64,000 nucleotides of DNA from JAJAZB01 sp964244295 (GCA_964244295.1 CAXTIG010000028.1:26594-90593), one strand, 5' to 3'. Positions 1 to 9,047 are shown, counted from the first letter of the stretch. A program made the numbers and translations. The notes: generated by a model from the letters alone, not told the origin.

Positions 1-1
1 T

Positions 2-2995
2 ACACTGGTGTTTTCGGCAGTGGGCTATCGTCGGCAGGAAGTAGCCGTGGAAAGCCAAACGACGGTGAATGTTTCACTGACTACCGAAACTTCGCAATTA
101 GAAGAAGTGGTCGTTACGGCTCTGAACATCAGCCGCGACCGGAAGGCCGTCAACTCGGCGGTACAGACGATTTCACCGGAGAAGTTGGCCGCTGCCCGCA
201 ACAACAACGTGGCGGATGCGTTGGCAGGGAAAATTGCTGGCGTTCAAGTGTTTAGCCAGTCTGCTGCCAAATTTGGCACCCCCAACATCCGCATTCGGGG
301 GGTTAACTCACTGACCGGCGGTGACCCACTCTACGTCGTCGATGGAACCGTGACGGATGTGAACTACGTCAATATGGATGACGTAGAGTCGCTGAACGTC
401 TTGAAAGGACCCGCTGCTTCCGCTCTTTACGGCAACCGCGCTTCGGCGGGGGTGATCGTCATCTCGACAAAAAAAGGCAGGAAGCAGGACGGGGCGGGCA
501 TCGAGTTCAACCACAGCACAACTTTCGACCGGGTTAGCCTGCTGCCAAAATATCAGAACGAATACGGCGGGGGCTATTCCCAGGAAGTTCAGAAATTTGA
601 GTTCAACCCGGCCATTCACCCTGCCGCCTGGCAGGCGTTCAATGGCCAGACTATCCTCGACTACTCGGCCGATGAAAGTTGGGGACCGCGCATGGATGGC
701 ACCCCGTACCGCCCCTGGTACTCCTGGATTCAATCCGATCCTGAATTTGGTAAACTGGTTCCTTATTCGCCCAATCCGGACAACATTCGGAACTTCTTCC
801 AGACGGGTGCGACAGTCAACACGAACGTAGCGTTCAGCAAAGCGACGGACGTCTTCAACGCCCGGATTTCCTACACGAATCTCAACGTCAAAGGAACGAT
901 TCCGAACAGTAGCCAGCAACGGGATTACATTTCCGGGAAGATTGGTCTGAACTTGACGAAGCGACTTTCGGCTAATCTGAACCTGAATTACTCGACGGAA
1001 AATACCCGTAACCGTCCAGCCGATGGGTATAGCGGTAACAACCAGACCATTGGGTCGTTTAACCAGTGGTTCCAGCGTCAAAATGACATTGAGCACCTTC
1101 GGAACTACAAGAACCCCGATGGGACGTTCCGGAGTTGGAACATCACCGGACCGGAAAACTCCAATCCGCTTTACTGGGACAGTCCCTACACTCAGGTGTT
1201 TGAAAACCTGAACCGGGAGAAAAATGAGCGCATCTTCGGAGATTTCGGCCTGACGTATCGGATTACTGACAACCTGACGATCTCCGCGATTGCCCGCCGG
1301 GATTTCCTCAACGGCTACTTCGATCGCCGCGTGGCCTCGTTTACGAAACAAACAGCCTACTTCGGTACTCAGAACGACAGCCAACGCGAGGATAACTACG
1401 AAGGCCTGCTGAGTTTTAACAAAAAGTTCGGGCAGTTTACGATCAGTGCCAACGCCGGGGGGAACATTCGCCGCAATACGCGCACCTTCTTAACGGAAAA
1501 TACGAACGGTGGACTCACCATTCCAAACTTTTACAACATTTCCAACTCGGCAACGGCGGCTACGATAACGAACTTCAACTCGCAGCGCGAAGTGCGCAGC
1601 TTGTACGGATACGTCAGCATCGATTATAAAGAATTGCTTTTCCTAGAAGCAACGGCCCGGAACGATTGGTCCTCCACGCTGCCCGCCAACAACAACTCGT
1701 TCTTCTATCCCTCGGTGACGGCCGGGTTGATTTTCTCGGAGTTCCTCAACGACAAGCGGGTGTTGTCCTACGGTAAAATTCGCGGCTCGGTTGCCCAGGT
1801 GGGTACCGACATCGGGCCGTACCAGATTTCTACGGTGTACAACATCGTAGCCCAGAAGTACGGCACCACGACCCTCCAGACCATCCCGACGCAACTGCCC
1901 AATGCAAACCTGCTGCCGGGCTTGTCGACGGGCTACGAAGGGGGAATCGACCTGAAGTTTTTCAGAAACCGCCTGAGTTTGGAAGCCACGGTGTACCAGC
2001 AAAACAACACGAACCAGATCCTGCCGCTGGCCGTACCGGGTTCGAGTGGGTACACAACGGCCCTGGTCAACGCTGGGAACATCCGCTCGGAAGGGGTGGA
2101 AATTCACCTGAACGTCGTTCCCATCAGCAAAAGGGACTTCACCTGGGATTTCGATATCAACTTCGACCGGAGCCGCTCGAAAGTCGTGGAACTGGCCGCC
2201 GGGTTAAAAACATACGACCTGCTTCAGAACGCCCAGTTTAATGGAGTTCCCCGCTTCGGAGGTACCAGCCTCGGCTTTATTGCACGGGAAGGCGCTGATT
2301 GGGGCGTGATCGTGGGCCGTGCTTACCAACGCTACCAGGCCAAGGATGCCGCTGGTAATAACGTTGATAATGCCAGCAACGGGAAGATTGTTGTGAATTC
2401 AGCCGGTTTGCCCCTTTACGTGGCGGGACAGGACCTGGCTTCGGTTTTACCGATCGCTAAAGGAGGCTTCCTCAATACCATTAAGTACAAAGGCGTTACG
2501 CTGCGTTTCACGGCGGACTGGCTCATCGGGGGTAAATTCTACTCGACGACCCGTATGTTCCTGGCCGGGTCGGGCCTGAGCGAAGAAACAGCGGGACTGA
2601 ACGACAAAGGAAAGCCCAAGCGGGATGATCCGGCTAGTGGTGGTGGGGTCCTTTTTCCGAACTCGGTTCTGGCCGACGGCACGGCCAATTCGGTGTATGC
2701 CGATGCCCAAGCACTGTACGAAGGGCAGCTATTTGACCTGAACGAACGCTGGATTTTTGACAAGACCTACATCAAAATGCGGGAAATTAACCTGGGCTAC
2801 GACTTCCCGCGTGGGCTGTTGAGAAACACCCCTTTCCGCTCTGCTTACCTGGCCTTGCTCGTTCGCAACCCTTTCCTGATTTACAGCAAAGTGGGCGGTG
2901 GCATTGACCCCTCCGAAACCCAGACTTATTGGGGCGAAGGGGGTCAGCAAATCCCGGTACGTTCGATTGGTTTCAACGTCAAATTCGGCCTTTAA
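2..2995 (+). CDS. SusC/RagA-type TonB-dependent outer-membrane receptor, 5' partial
   Basis: This is the larger part of a SusC-like receptor that imports oligomers across the outer membrane using TonB energy. The reading frame is open at the left window edge, so the signal peptide and most of the carboxypeptidase-like N-terminal domain are missing. A plug domain follows, with the typical LEEVVVTAL box near the start, then IRIRGVNSL and DPLYVVDG, and a long beta-barrel to the C-terminus (FNVKFGL). A SusD partner follows after 84 bases, so this is one uptake operon. The substrate cannot be read from the sequence. The GTG at 8 is not a believable start because homology continues upstream of it. 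Confidence 0.93.
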   Translation, partial: TLVFSAVGYRRQEVAVESQTTVNVSLTTETSQLEEVVVTALNISRDRKAVNSAVQTISPEKLAAARNNNVADALAGKIAGVQVFSQSAAKFGTPNIRIRGVNSLTGGDPLYVVDGTVTDVNYVNMDDVESLNVLKGPAASALYGNRASAGVIVISTKKGRKQDGAGIEFNHSTTFDRVSLLPKYQNEYGGGYSQEVQKFEFNPAIHPAAWQAFNGQTILDYSADESWGPRMDGTPYRPWYSWIQSDPEFGKLVPYSPNPDNIRNFFQTGATVNTNVAFSKATDVFNARISYTNLNVKGTIPNSSQQRDYISGKIGLNLTKRLSANLNLNYSTENTRNRPADGYSGNNQTIGSFNQWFQRQNDIEHLRNYKNPDGTFRSWNITGPENSNPLYWDSPYTQVFENLNREKNERIFGDFGLTYRITDNLTISAIARRDFLNGYFDRRVASFTKQTAYFGTQNDSQREDNYEGLLSFNKKFGQFTISANAGGNIRRNTRTFLTENTNGGLTIPNFYNISNSATAATITNFNSQREVRSLYGYVSIDYKELLFLEATARNDWSSTLPANNNSFFYPSVTAGLIFSEFLNDKRVLSYGKIRGSVAQVGTDIGPYQISTVYNIVAQKYGTTTLQTIPTQLPNANLLPGLSTGYEGGIDLKFFRNRLSLEATVYQQNNTNQILPLAVPGSSGYTTALVNAGNIRSEGVEIHLNVVPISKRDFTWDFDINFDRSRSKVVELAAGLKTYDLLQNAQFNGVPRFGGTSLGFIAREGADWGVIVGRAYQRYQAKDAAGNNVDNASNGKIVVNSAGLPLYVAGQDLASVLPIAKGGFLNTIKYKGVTLRFTADWLIGGKFYSTTRMFLAGSGLSEETAGLNDKGKPKRDDPASGGGVLFPNSVLADGTANSVYADAQALYEGQLFDLNERWIFDKTYIKMREINLGYDFPRGLLRNTPFRSAYLALLVRNPFLIYSKVGGGIDPSETQTYWGEGGQQIPVRSIGFNVKFGL

Positions 2996-3003
2996 TTTTA
3001 GAG

Positions 3004-3051
3004 TACGAAAACTCACTTCGGGAACGTTTTGCAGCGAAGTGAGTTTTCGTA
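3004..3051 (+). promoter_or_regulatory. Hairpin between susC and susD genes
   Basis: Perfect 16-bp arms (3004-3019 and 3036-3051) surround a 16-base loop in the short spacer between the receptor and its lipoprotein partner. It has no long U tract, so it is more likely an mRNA-stability or attenuation element that sets relative expression than a full terminator. That role is inference. Confidence 0.5.
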
Positions 3052-3079
3052 ATCACACACTTCTTATTAGTTAAAACAA

Positions 3080-4534
3080 ATGAAAAAGACACTCTCGTTG
3101 CGGAAAACCTTCCTGAGCCTGGCGGCGCTGATGGTGTTGGTTTCCGCTTGTAAACTCGACGATTTTGGCGACATGAACGTCGACCCCAACCGGGCTTCAA
3201 CGGCCAGCACGGCGGCGCTGCTGTCAGGTGCCCTCAATAGTTTTGGCGCGGCCGTAACCGATGGGGCCGCTTACCCGATTCTGTACGCCCAGCACTGGTC
3301 GGAAATCACCTACACCCAAAATTCGAGGTACACGGCCACTACGTTCAATTACAACGGCTTCTACGCCGGTCCGCTGCTGAGTTTGCAGTTCATCATCGAT
3401 GCCAACTCCGGAACCACCCCGGCGGCCTCGGCCACCGGCAATGGCTCACCGGCCAACCAACGGGCCGTGGCCCGGATTGCCAAGGCGTATTATTACTCGG
3501 TGCTGACGGACCGCTTCGGCGACATCCCGTATTTCGATGCCTTGAAAGGTGGTGCCGATGGTACGTTCCGGCCTAAATTCGATGCTCAGAAAGACATCTA
3601 CACCGACCTGTTCAAGGAATTGAAAGAGGCGGCGGCGCAATTCGACGCGGGTCCGGCCGTGAAAGGGGATATCATTCTCGGCGGCAGTGCGACGCGCTGG
3701 AAGAAGTTTGCGGCTTCGTTGCGTATGGTGCTGGCCTTGCGCCTCTCGAAGGTAGACCCCACGACTGGCAAGGCCGAATTTGCTTCGGCGCTGGCGGCAG
3801 GTCCCCTGGTCTCGAATGCGGACAACGTAGTCTACAAGTACGATGCCAACTTTCCGAATCCCTGGTATGCCAGTTTCGTCACCTCCGGTCGCCTCGATTT
3901 CGCGGTCAGCACGACGCTCGTCGACTACCTTAAGCCCCTGAGTGATCCGCGCCTGCCTGCTTTCGCGGACAAATCGACGAGCAAGCAAGATTACGTAGGA
4001 ATGCCCTATGGCTTGACGAACCCCGGTGCGAAAGCCGCCGACGTTTCGCTTCCGGCGGCCCCGCTTCGCACGGTTATCAACGCCCCGGCTAACAACCTGA
4101 CCTACGCCCAGATTCTATTTAGCCAGTCGGAAGCCGCCAAACTGGGCTGGATCATGGGCGATGCCAAAGCGTTGTACGAAGCGGCCATTAAGGCTTCTTT
4201 CCAGCAGTGGAACGTGTTCACGGATGCTTCCTACGCCGCCTACATCGCACAGCCGACGGTGGCCTTTACGGATGCGAAAGCCCTGGAATTGATTGGTACC
4301 CAGAAATGGGTGGCCCTCTATATGCAAGGCTACGAAGCCTGGTCAGAGTGGCGCCGGACGGGCTTCCCCAAACTGACTCCCGCGCCCGGCGCCGGTAACC
4401 CCAGCAAGCAAATCCCACGTCGCCAGCAGTATCCGACCACTGAACGCGATTTGAACAGCGAAAACTACGCTGCGGTTAACACCCGCCAGGGTGCGGATGC
4501 CGACAACACCCGCGTGTGGTGGGATAAGCCGTAA
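3080..4534 (+). CDS. SusD/RagB-family nutrient-binding outer-membrane lipoprotein
   Basis: A 484-residue surface lipoprotein that forms the lid of the upstream SusC channel and binds its substrate. The N-terminus is a lipoprotein signal peptide ending in LVSAC, with the lipidated cysteine at residue 24. The segment DMNVDPNRAS directly after it is typical of the SusD-like subgroup often found with peptide or unknown-substrate SusC proteins. The C-terminal region has the usual aromatic and asparagine-rich pattern (QQYPTTERDLNSENY). The ATG is preceded by an A-rich leader. It differs in subgroup from the second SusD in the window at 30029-31333. Confidence 0.9.
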   Translation: MKKTLSLRKTFLSLAALMVLVSACKLDDFGDMNVDPNRASTASTAALLSGALNSFGAAVTDGAAYPILYAQHWSEITYTQNSRYTATTFNYNGFYAGPLLSLQFIIDANSGTTPAASATGNGSPANQRAVARIAKAYYYSVLTDRFGDIPYFDALKGGADGTFRPKFDAQKDIYTDLFKELKEAAAQFDAGPAVKGDIILGGSATRWKKFAASLRMVLALRLSKVDPTTGKAEFASALAAGPLVSNADNVVYKYDANFPNPWYASFVTSGRLDFAVSTTLVDYLKPLSDPRLPAFADKSTSKQDYVGMPYGLTNPGAKAADVSLPAAPLRTVINAPANNLTYAQILFSQSEAAKLGWIMGDAKALYEAAIKASFQQWNVFTDASYAAYIAQPTVAFTDAKALELIGTQKWVALYMQGYEAWSEWRRTGFPKLTPAPGAGNPSKQIPRRQQYPTTERDLNSENYAAVNTRQGADADNTRVWWDKP

Positions 4535-4553
4535 ACGGGACCGTTTTCTGATT

Positions 4554-4589
4554 AAAAAAGCCGTCCTCTCACTAGAGGACGGCTTTTTT
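4554..4589. terminator. Bidirectional intrinsic terminator after the SusC/SusD operon
   Basis: A 9-bp G+C-rich stem (4560-4568 with 4575-4583) has a six-base loop and is flanked by six A and six T residues. It fits a rho-independent terminator usable in both directions and lies 20 bases after the SusD stop. Confidence 0.85.
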
Positions 4590-4665
4590 ATTAAAACATA
4601 GTTTAAAAAAATTCCACTCAACTGGTAGTACAACATTCGGGAAGCTTCCACATACGTTCGGAAAT

Positions 4666-4703
4666 CCTAAAAAGAGCGGCCTCGCCAAGCCGCTCTTTTT
4701 AGG
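4666..4703 (-). terminator. Terminator of the small minus-strand membrane gene
   Basis: A 15-bp perfect stem (4666-4680 with 4689-4703) with an eight-base loop contains A and T runs. It lies directly after the stop codon of the minus-strand gene at 4709-4933. Confidence 0.8.
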
Positions 4704-4708
4704 TCAAT

Positions 4709-4933
4709 TCATGAAAAAATTCGTCCTATCACCCATACTAAGCCACTCCCCATCAGCCCCGCCATTCCAAAAAACGCTAGGGTAATGAGCAATGCCGACA
4801 GGCGGGCGCGGCCTTGCAGAGAGCGAGCAAAAGCTTCGACCAAACACCGAAAACCGAAAACCAGGCAAAATAAACTGCCACCCGTCAAGACTAAAGCGAG
4901 CAGACCGAGGGCACCCAGTCGGAGGTAGGTCAT
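4709..4933 (-). CDS. Small two-helix membrane protein of unknown function
   Basis: I do not recognise this gene. The frame is open back to 5185, but the likely start is the ATG at 4933, giving 74 residues. That product has two hydrophobic segments (about residues 5-27 and 47-70) separated by a short basic loop (EAFARSLQGRAR). A longer start would overlap the divergent hydrolase gene and add non-hydrophobic, low-quality sequence. A strong terminator follows directly, which supports a real transcript. The function is unknown. Confidence 0.55.
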   Translation of the reverse strand: MTYLRLGALGLLALVLTGGSLFCLVFGFRCLVEAFARSLQGRARLSALLITLAFFGMAGLMGSGLVWVIGRIFS

Positions 4934-5101
4934 GCGGGAAGTGAGTAAAGCCCGGAGGGCCAGTGGGTCCGGCAGAAGGCAAGTATAGCGATTTGTTTTT
5001 AAAATCGGGCCGGCCGTCAGGAACGTAGCGGCCCACTGGCAAGTCAAGTCGCCAAACTTTACCGGACTGGATATGCCATTTTTGCGCGACCCTCGCGACC
5101 T

Positions 5102-6169
5102 TTGCGGCTCAGACCCTTCCCATTCGAAGTGCCGCTCGTTGAAAACTCCGATTATCGTCCCCCGCGCTGGCTGCCCAACGCCCACGCCCAGACCATCTAC
5201 CCGGCGCTGTTCCGCAAGGTGGCCGGTGTGCGCTACACCCGCGAGCGCCTTACGTTGGTAGACGGGGATTTTCTGGATTTGGACTGGGCGCGAGGGGCAG
5301 GGGGTGAGGGCGGTCCGACGGGTCGGCAGGGGGTAACGGTATTTTTACCCCCTGCCGACCCGTCGGACCGCCCTCACCCCCTGCCCCTCGCCATCCTTTC
5401 CCACGGACTAGAAGGCGATTCCACCCGGCAGTACATCCTGGGTATGGTGCGGCTGCTCAACCACCAGGGGTTCGACTGCCTGGCCTGGAACTACCGCAGT
5501 TGCTCCGGCGAACCCAACGCCAGCCTGCGCTTCTACCACAGCGGCGCCACCGATGATTTGGCGACCGTCGTGGCCCATGCCCGCACCAAAGGCTACGCCC
5601 GGATTTGCCTCGTGGGCTTCAGCCTGGGCGGAAACCTGACCCTAAAATACCTCGGCGAACGGGGCGAGTCGGTACACCCGTTCATCGAAAAAGCCGTCGT
5701 TTTTTCGGTGCCGCTGCACCTATCGAGCAGCAGTACGTACCTCGAACGCGGCTTTAGCCGGGTGTACAGTCGGCGGTTCAACCGGAGTTTGGGAAAGAAA
5801 ATTAAGGAAAAAGCCGCCCGGATGCCGGGACACCTCAGCGCGGAGCCCTTGAAAAAAATCCGAACGTTACGAGATTTTGACGACTTTTACACCGCTAAAC
5901 TCCACGGCTTCCACGACGCCGAAGACTACTACGAGCAAAACAGTTCGCTTCGCTTCGTCGGCGGAATTGCCGTTCCCACGCTGATCATCAACGCGCAAAA
6001 CGACCCCTTTCTCTCGCCCGAATGCTACCCCTTCGAGGCGATGAAAGCGCTGTCGAACGTGTGGTTCGAGGCCCCCACCGAGGGCGGTCACTGCGGTTTT
6101 TACCCCGCCCATTACGACGGTACGCTCTGGTCGGAGCGGCGGGCAGTGCAGTTTTTGAATGGGATTTAA
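5102..6169 (+). CDS. YheT-type alpha/beta hydrolase (COG0429)
   Basis: A 355-residue alpha/beta-hydrolase of the YheT/Eip1 group, predicted esterase or acyltransferase-like enzymes whose substrates are mostly unknown. The group signature PNAHAQTIYPAL lies near residue 26. The oxyanion and first-strand region is ILSHGLEGDSTRQY, the nucleophile elbow is GFSLGGN, and the acid and histidine lie near DPFLSPE and EGGHCGFY. The start is probably the TTG at 5102, since no in-frame ATG precedes it. Residues about 64-96 come from a perfect palindrome (5291-5390), an in-frame insertion not expected in the family. A 37-bp copy of the gene's 3' end recurs at 6918-6954. Confidence 0.85.
   Translation: MRLRPFPFEVPLVENSDYRPPRWLPNAHAQTIYPALFRKVAGVRYTRERLTLVDGDFLDLDWARGAGGEGGPTGRQGVTVFLPPADPSDRPHPLPLAILSHGLEGDSTRQYILGMVRLLNHQGFDCLAWNYRSCSGEPNASLRFYHSGATDDLATVVAHARTKGYARICLVGFSLGGNLTLKYLGERGESVHPFIEKAVVFSVPLHLSSSSTYLERGFSRVYSRRFNRSLGKKIKEKAARMPGHLSAEPLKKIRTLRDFDDFYTAKLHGFHDAEDYYEQNSSLRFVGGIAVPTLIINAQNDPFLSPECYPFEAMKALSNVWFEAPTEGGHCGFYPAHYDGTLWSERRAVQFLNGI
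5291..5390. repeat. In-frame perfect palindrome inside the YheT-type gene
   Basis: The arms 5291-5336 and 5345-5390 are exact reverse complements over 46 bases, with an eight-base loop. The element sits inside an uninterrupted reading frame and adds a Gly/Pro-rich stretch between the first beta strand and the oxyanion loop of the hydrolase. It resembles the protein-coding palindromic insertions known from Rickettsia in behaviour, not in sequence. Confidence 0.9.
6122..6158 (+). repeat. Direct repeat, copy 1 (3' end of the YheT-type gene)
   Basis: These 37 bases near the stop of the hydrolase gene recur at 6918-6954 with 35 of 37 identities, and weaker similarity continues about 15 bases upstream. 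The two copies bracket the PIN cassette. Confidence 0.8.
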
Positions 6170-6172
6170 CTC

Positions 6173-6608
6173 ATGGCCAACCGATCCACTGTTTACCTCG
6201 ATACCTCGGTGATTAATTTTTTGTTCGCCAGTGATTCACCCGAAAAAAAGGCCATCACGGTTGATTTTTTTGAGAATTTCGTTCGTCCGGGCGTCTATGA
6301 TACCTGGGTATCGGACTACGTTTTGCAGGAAATCAACCAAACTGTAGATGACCAACACCGGCAACGACTGCTGGACGTTCTTGACGAATACCCAGTCGAA
6401 CTTCTGGAAATCAGGCGGCAGGAGGAAATTGATGTCCTCGCCGACACCTATCTAATCGCCGGGGTTATCCCGCAAAAAAAACTGCTCGATGCCTTACACG
6501 TGGCCGTTTGTACGATTTCTGCGATCGATTGATTACCTGGTAAGCTGGAATTATAAACACCTGGCTAATGTGAACCGGGAACAGAAGATTCTCGCCCTCA
6601 ATTATTAG
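6173..6608 (+). pseudogene. PIN-domain ribonuclease (toxin-like), frameshifted
   Basis: The PIN fold is a Mg-dependent RNase used by VapC-type toxins. The open part (6173-6532, 119 residues) starts with VYLDTSVINFLF (first catalytic Asp), then has SDYVLQEINQT (Glu) and LDALHVAVC (second Asp). The frame then hits TGA at 6530. A GATT GATT tandem duplication at 6527-6534 explains this: removing four bases restores a typical PIN ending (DYLVSWNYKHLANVNREQ, then KILALNY) down to a TAG at 6606. The ATG lies three bases after the hydrolase stop. The protein as written lacks the last conserved strand and is probably inactive, unless the duplication is an assembly error. Confidence 0.85.
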
Positions 6609-6660
6609 CAGAACTATCGCCATCCGCTTCGCATTCTTAGTCCAACTGATCTGATTGATT

Positions 6661-6834
6661 ATGGCAACTGACGAATCAAAAGCCCAACTTGAAGTTTGGG
6701 AATGGAAAGAAAAAGCCTACGAGCAAGTGAAAAACTTGGCTCCCGGAGAACGGACGAGGTTTATTCAGGATCAAACGAAGCATCTGGCCGATCAACTTAG
6801 GAAAAAAAAAGCTGCCAAACGGCTTGCGGTCTAA
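6661..6834 (+). CDS. Small charged protein, putative partner (antitoxin) of the PIN protein
   Basis: A 57-residue ORF follows the PIN reading frame after 52 bases. It begins MATDESKAQLEVWEWKEKAY and ends in a lysine-rich tail (LRKKKAAKRLAV). It is highly charged, helical in character and has no membrane segment. Small proteins with an EVWEWKE-like start are often encoded beside PIN-domain genes, so an antitoxin role is plausible. This is inference from position and character; there is no recognisable DNA-binding domain. Confidence 0.6.
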   Translation: MATDESKAQLEVWEWKEKAYEQVKNLAPGERTRFIQDQTKHLADQLRKKKAAKRLAV

Positions 6835-6917
6835 TATACCGATTAGGTTGAATACGACCGTTCCAAGCGCGGCGAACACGCCGAACGTATCGAGGCCCCG
6901 ACCTAGGTTACAACAGA

Positions 6918-6954
6918 ACGCTCTGGTCGGAGCGGCGGGCGATGCAGTTTTTGA
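6918..6954 (+). repeat. Direct repeat, copy 2 (displaced remnant of the YheT gene end)
   Basis: A copy of 6122-6158 (35 of 37 identical) lies in non-coding DNA after the PIN cassette. It looks like the old 3' end of the hydrolase gene, left behind when the cassette arrived. The 311-base stretch 6835-7145 holds only this remnant and the palindromic repeat at 6976-7092. Confidence 0.75.
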
Positions 6955-6975
6955 GTTCGTCCTCGTCCCCCTTGC

Positions 6976-7092
6976 CATCCTGAGCGCAGTGAAAGACCTC
7001 GTTGGACGACCGATTAGTCGGATGTTAGCTACTGTTGGGTTATCAATTACTTATCCGGTCGTCCAACGAGGTCCTTCACTGCGCTCAGGATG
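6976..7092. repeat. Interrupted palindromic intergenic repeat, copy 1
   Basis: Arms 6976-7012 and 7056-7092 pair at 36 of 37 positions around a 43-base centre. The outer end is CATCCTGAGCGCAG and the inner box is GACCTCGTTGGACGACC. It lies upstream of the serine-biosynthesis fusion gene and may be part of its transcribed leader. Confidence 0.9.
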
Positions 7093-7145
7093 ACAGAAAT
7101 TTTTACTTGGTGGGAGTAGTACTGCCCCGGATTTTTTCAAGACTC

Positions 7146-9047
7146 ATGGTCAAAACCCTCGAACAAACCTTCTTCGTCATCGACTTCGACAGCACCTTCA
7201 CCAAAGTAGAAGGACTGGACGAACTCGCCTACATCAGCCTGGCCGGGCATAAAGACCGCGAGCGGATCGTGGCCGAAATCCGGCGGATTACCGAACTGGG
7301 CATGAACGGCGAAATCACCTTCGCCGAAGCCCTGCCCCGCCGGATTGAATTGCTCCACGCCCACCGCGACCACCTCGAAATGCTGGTCGAGCACCTTTCG
7401 ACCAAAATCAGCGACTCGTTTCAGCGCAACAAGCAGTTTTTGAGTGAATTTGCCGACCAGATTTTCATCGTGTCGAGCGGCTTCCGCGAATTCATCGTGC
7501 CCATCGTCACGGCGATGGGCGTGCGCGAAGACCACGTGTTTGCCAACACCTTCACCTACGACGAGGAGGGCACCATCACCGGCTACGATTCCGCAAACGT
7601 GCTTTCGCAGAATGGCGGCAAAGTGTCTCTGCTCCGCGAACTGGCCCTTCCCGGCGACGTGTACGTGATCGGCGACGGCTACACCGACTACGAACTCCGC
7701 GAGGCGGGCCTGGCCAATAAATTTTTTGCCTTCACCGAAAACATCGACCGCGAAAAAGTGACCGCCCGCGCCGATTTTATCGTGCCCTCGCTCGACGAAT
7801 TTCTGTTTCTCAACCAGATGAGCCGCAGCCAGTCGTACCCCAAAAGCCGCATCAAAGTCCTCTTGCTTGAAAACGTCCACCCGAAGGCCGTGGATGCGTT
7901 CAGCCGCGAGGGCTTCCAGGTGGAATTGCTGAAAGGCGCGTTGGACGAGGACGAGTTGATCGAGAAAATCCGCGACGTGAGTATCCTCGGCATCCGCTCG
8001 AAAACGATGGTGACGAAGCGGGTTTTGGAGAACGCCAACCGGCTCATGGGCATCGGCGCGTTTTGCATCGGCACCAACCAAATCGACTTGAAAACCGCCG
8101 AACAACGCGGCATTGCCGTCTTCAACGCCCCGTACAGCAACACCCGTTCGGTGGTCGAACTCGCCATCGGCGAGATGATTCTGCTCAACCGCAACATCCC
8201 CGACAAGTCGAACAAAATGCACGCGGGCGAGTGGGATAAGTCGGCTACGAACAGCTTCGAGATTCGGGGCAAAAAACTCGGGCTGGTCGGCTACGGCAAC
8301 ATCGGTACTCAGCTTTCGGTGGTGGCCGAGGCGCTGGGAATGGAAGTTTATTTTTACGACGTGGTCGAAAAACTGGCCCTGGGCAACGCCAAACGTTGCC
8401 GCACGCTCGAGGAACTCCTTGCCGTGGCCGACGTGCTCAGCCTGCACCCCGACGGGCGTAAAGAAAACAAAAACCTGATCGGTGCCCGCGAATTTAGTCT
8501 GATGAAAGACGGCGTGATTTTCCTCAACCTCAGCCGGGGCCACCTCGTCGACGTTCCAGCGCTGGTCGAAGCCCTCAAATCGGGCAAGGTGCGCGGGGCG
8601 GCGGTGGATGTGTTTCCCCACGAACCGAAAACGAACCACGAGGAATTTTTGAGCGAACTGCGGGGCCTGCCCAACGTGCTGCTCACGCCCCACATCGGCG
8701 GTAGCACCGAAGAGGCCCAGGCCAACATCGGCGAGTTTGTACCGGGTAAATTGCTGGGCTTCGTCAACCAGGGCAATACCTACGGGTCGGTCAATTTTCC
8801 CGAAATCCAACTGCCGCCGCTGGCCGGGGCGCACCGCCTGCTGCACATCCACGCCAACGTGCCCGGCGTACTGGCGCAGATCAATAATATTTTTGCCCGG
8901 AACGGCGTCAACGTGGTGGGCCAGTACCTCAAAACCAGCGAACACATCGGCTATGTGATCACCGACATCGCCAAAACCTACACCGACGAGATGGTGACGG
9001 AATTGCGCAACATTGCGCAGACGATTAAATTTAGGATGTTGTACTGA
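7146..9047 (+). CDS. serA: Fused phosphoserine phosphatase-like / D-3-phosphoglycerate dehydrogenase
   Basis: A 633-residue bifunctional enzyme of the phosphorylated serine pathway. Residues 1-225 are a HAD phosphatase like SerB, with the DFDST motif (Asp13 nucleophile, Asp15) and GDGYTD as the metal-binding motif. Residues about 235-550 are a 3-phosphoglycerate dehydrogenase with the NAD-binding VGYGNIGTQ, NLSRGHLVD (catalytic Arg) and TPHIGGSTEEAQ (catalytic His). A C-terminal ACT domain (HIHANVPGVLAQINNIFARN) suggests amino-acid feedback control. The ATG at 7146 is chosen because upstream codons fall in the palindromic repeat. The phosphatase half is also compatible with another HAD activity. 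An aminotransferase for the middle step follows at 9968. Confidence 0.9.
   Translation: MVKTLEQTFFVIDFDSTFTKVEGLDELAYISLAGHKDRERIVAEIRRITELGMNGEITFAEALPRRIELLHAHRDHLEMLVEHLSTKISDSFQRNKQFLSEFADQIFIVSSGFREFIVPIVTAMGVREDHVFANTFTYDEEGTITGYDSANVLSQNGGKVSLLRELALPGDVYVIGDGYTDYELREAGLANKFFAFTENIDREKVTARADFIVPSLDEFLFLNQMSRSQSYPKSRIKVLLLENVHPKAVDAFSREGFQVELLKGALDEDELIEKIRDVSILGIRSKTMVTKRVLENANRLMGIGAFCIGTNQIDLKTAEQRGIAVFNAPYSNTRSVVELAIGEMILLNRNIPDKSNKMHAGEWDKSATNSFEIRGKKLGLVGYGNIGTQLSVVAEALGMEVYFYDVVEKLALGNAKRCRTLEELLAVADVLSLHPDGRKENKNLIGAREFSLMKDGVIFLNLSRGHLVDVPALVEALKSGKVRGAAVDVFPHEPKTNHEEFLSELRGLPNVLLTPHIGGSTEEAQANIGEFVPGKLLGFVNQGNTYGSVNFPEIQLPPLAGAHRLLHIHANVPGVLAQINNIFARNGVNVVGQYLKTSEHIGYVITDIAKTYTDEMVTELRNIAQTIKFRMLY

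Noticed and set aside
7137..8945. 602-codon minus-strand open frame opposite the serA fusion
   Set aside because: It is antisense to a well-supported enzyme, with low-complexity Val/Gly/His composition typical of the reverse of a G+C-rich gene, and no domain.
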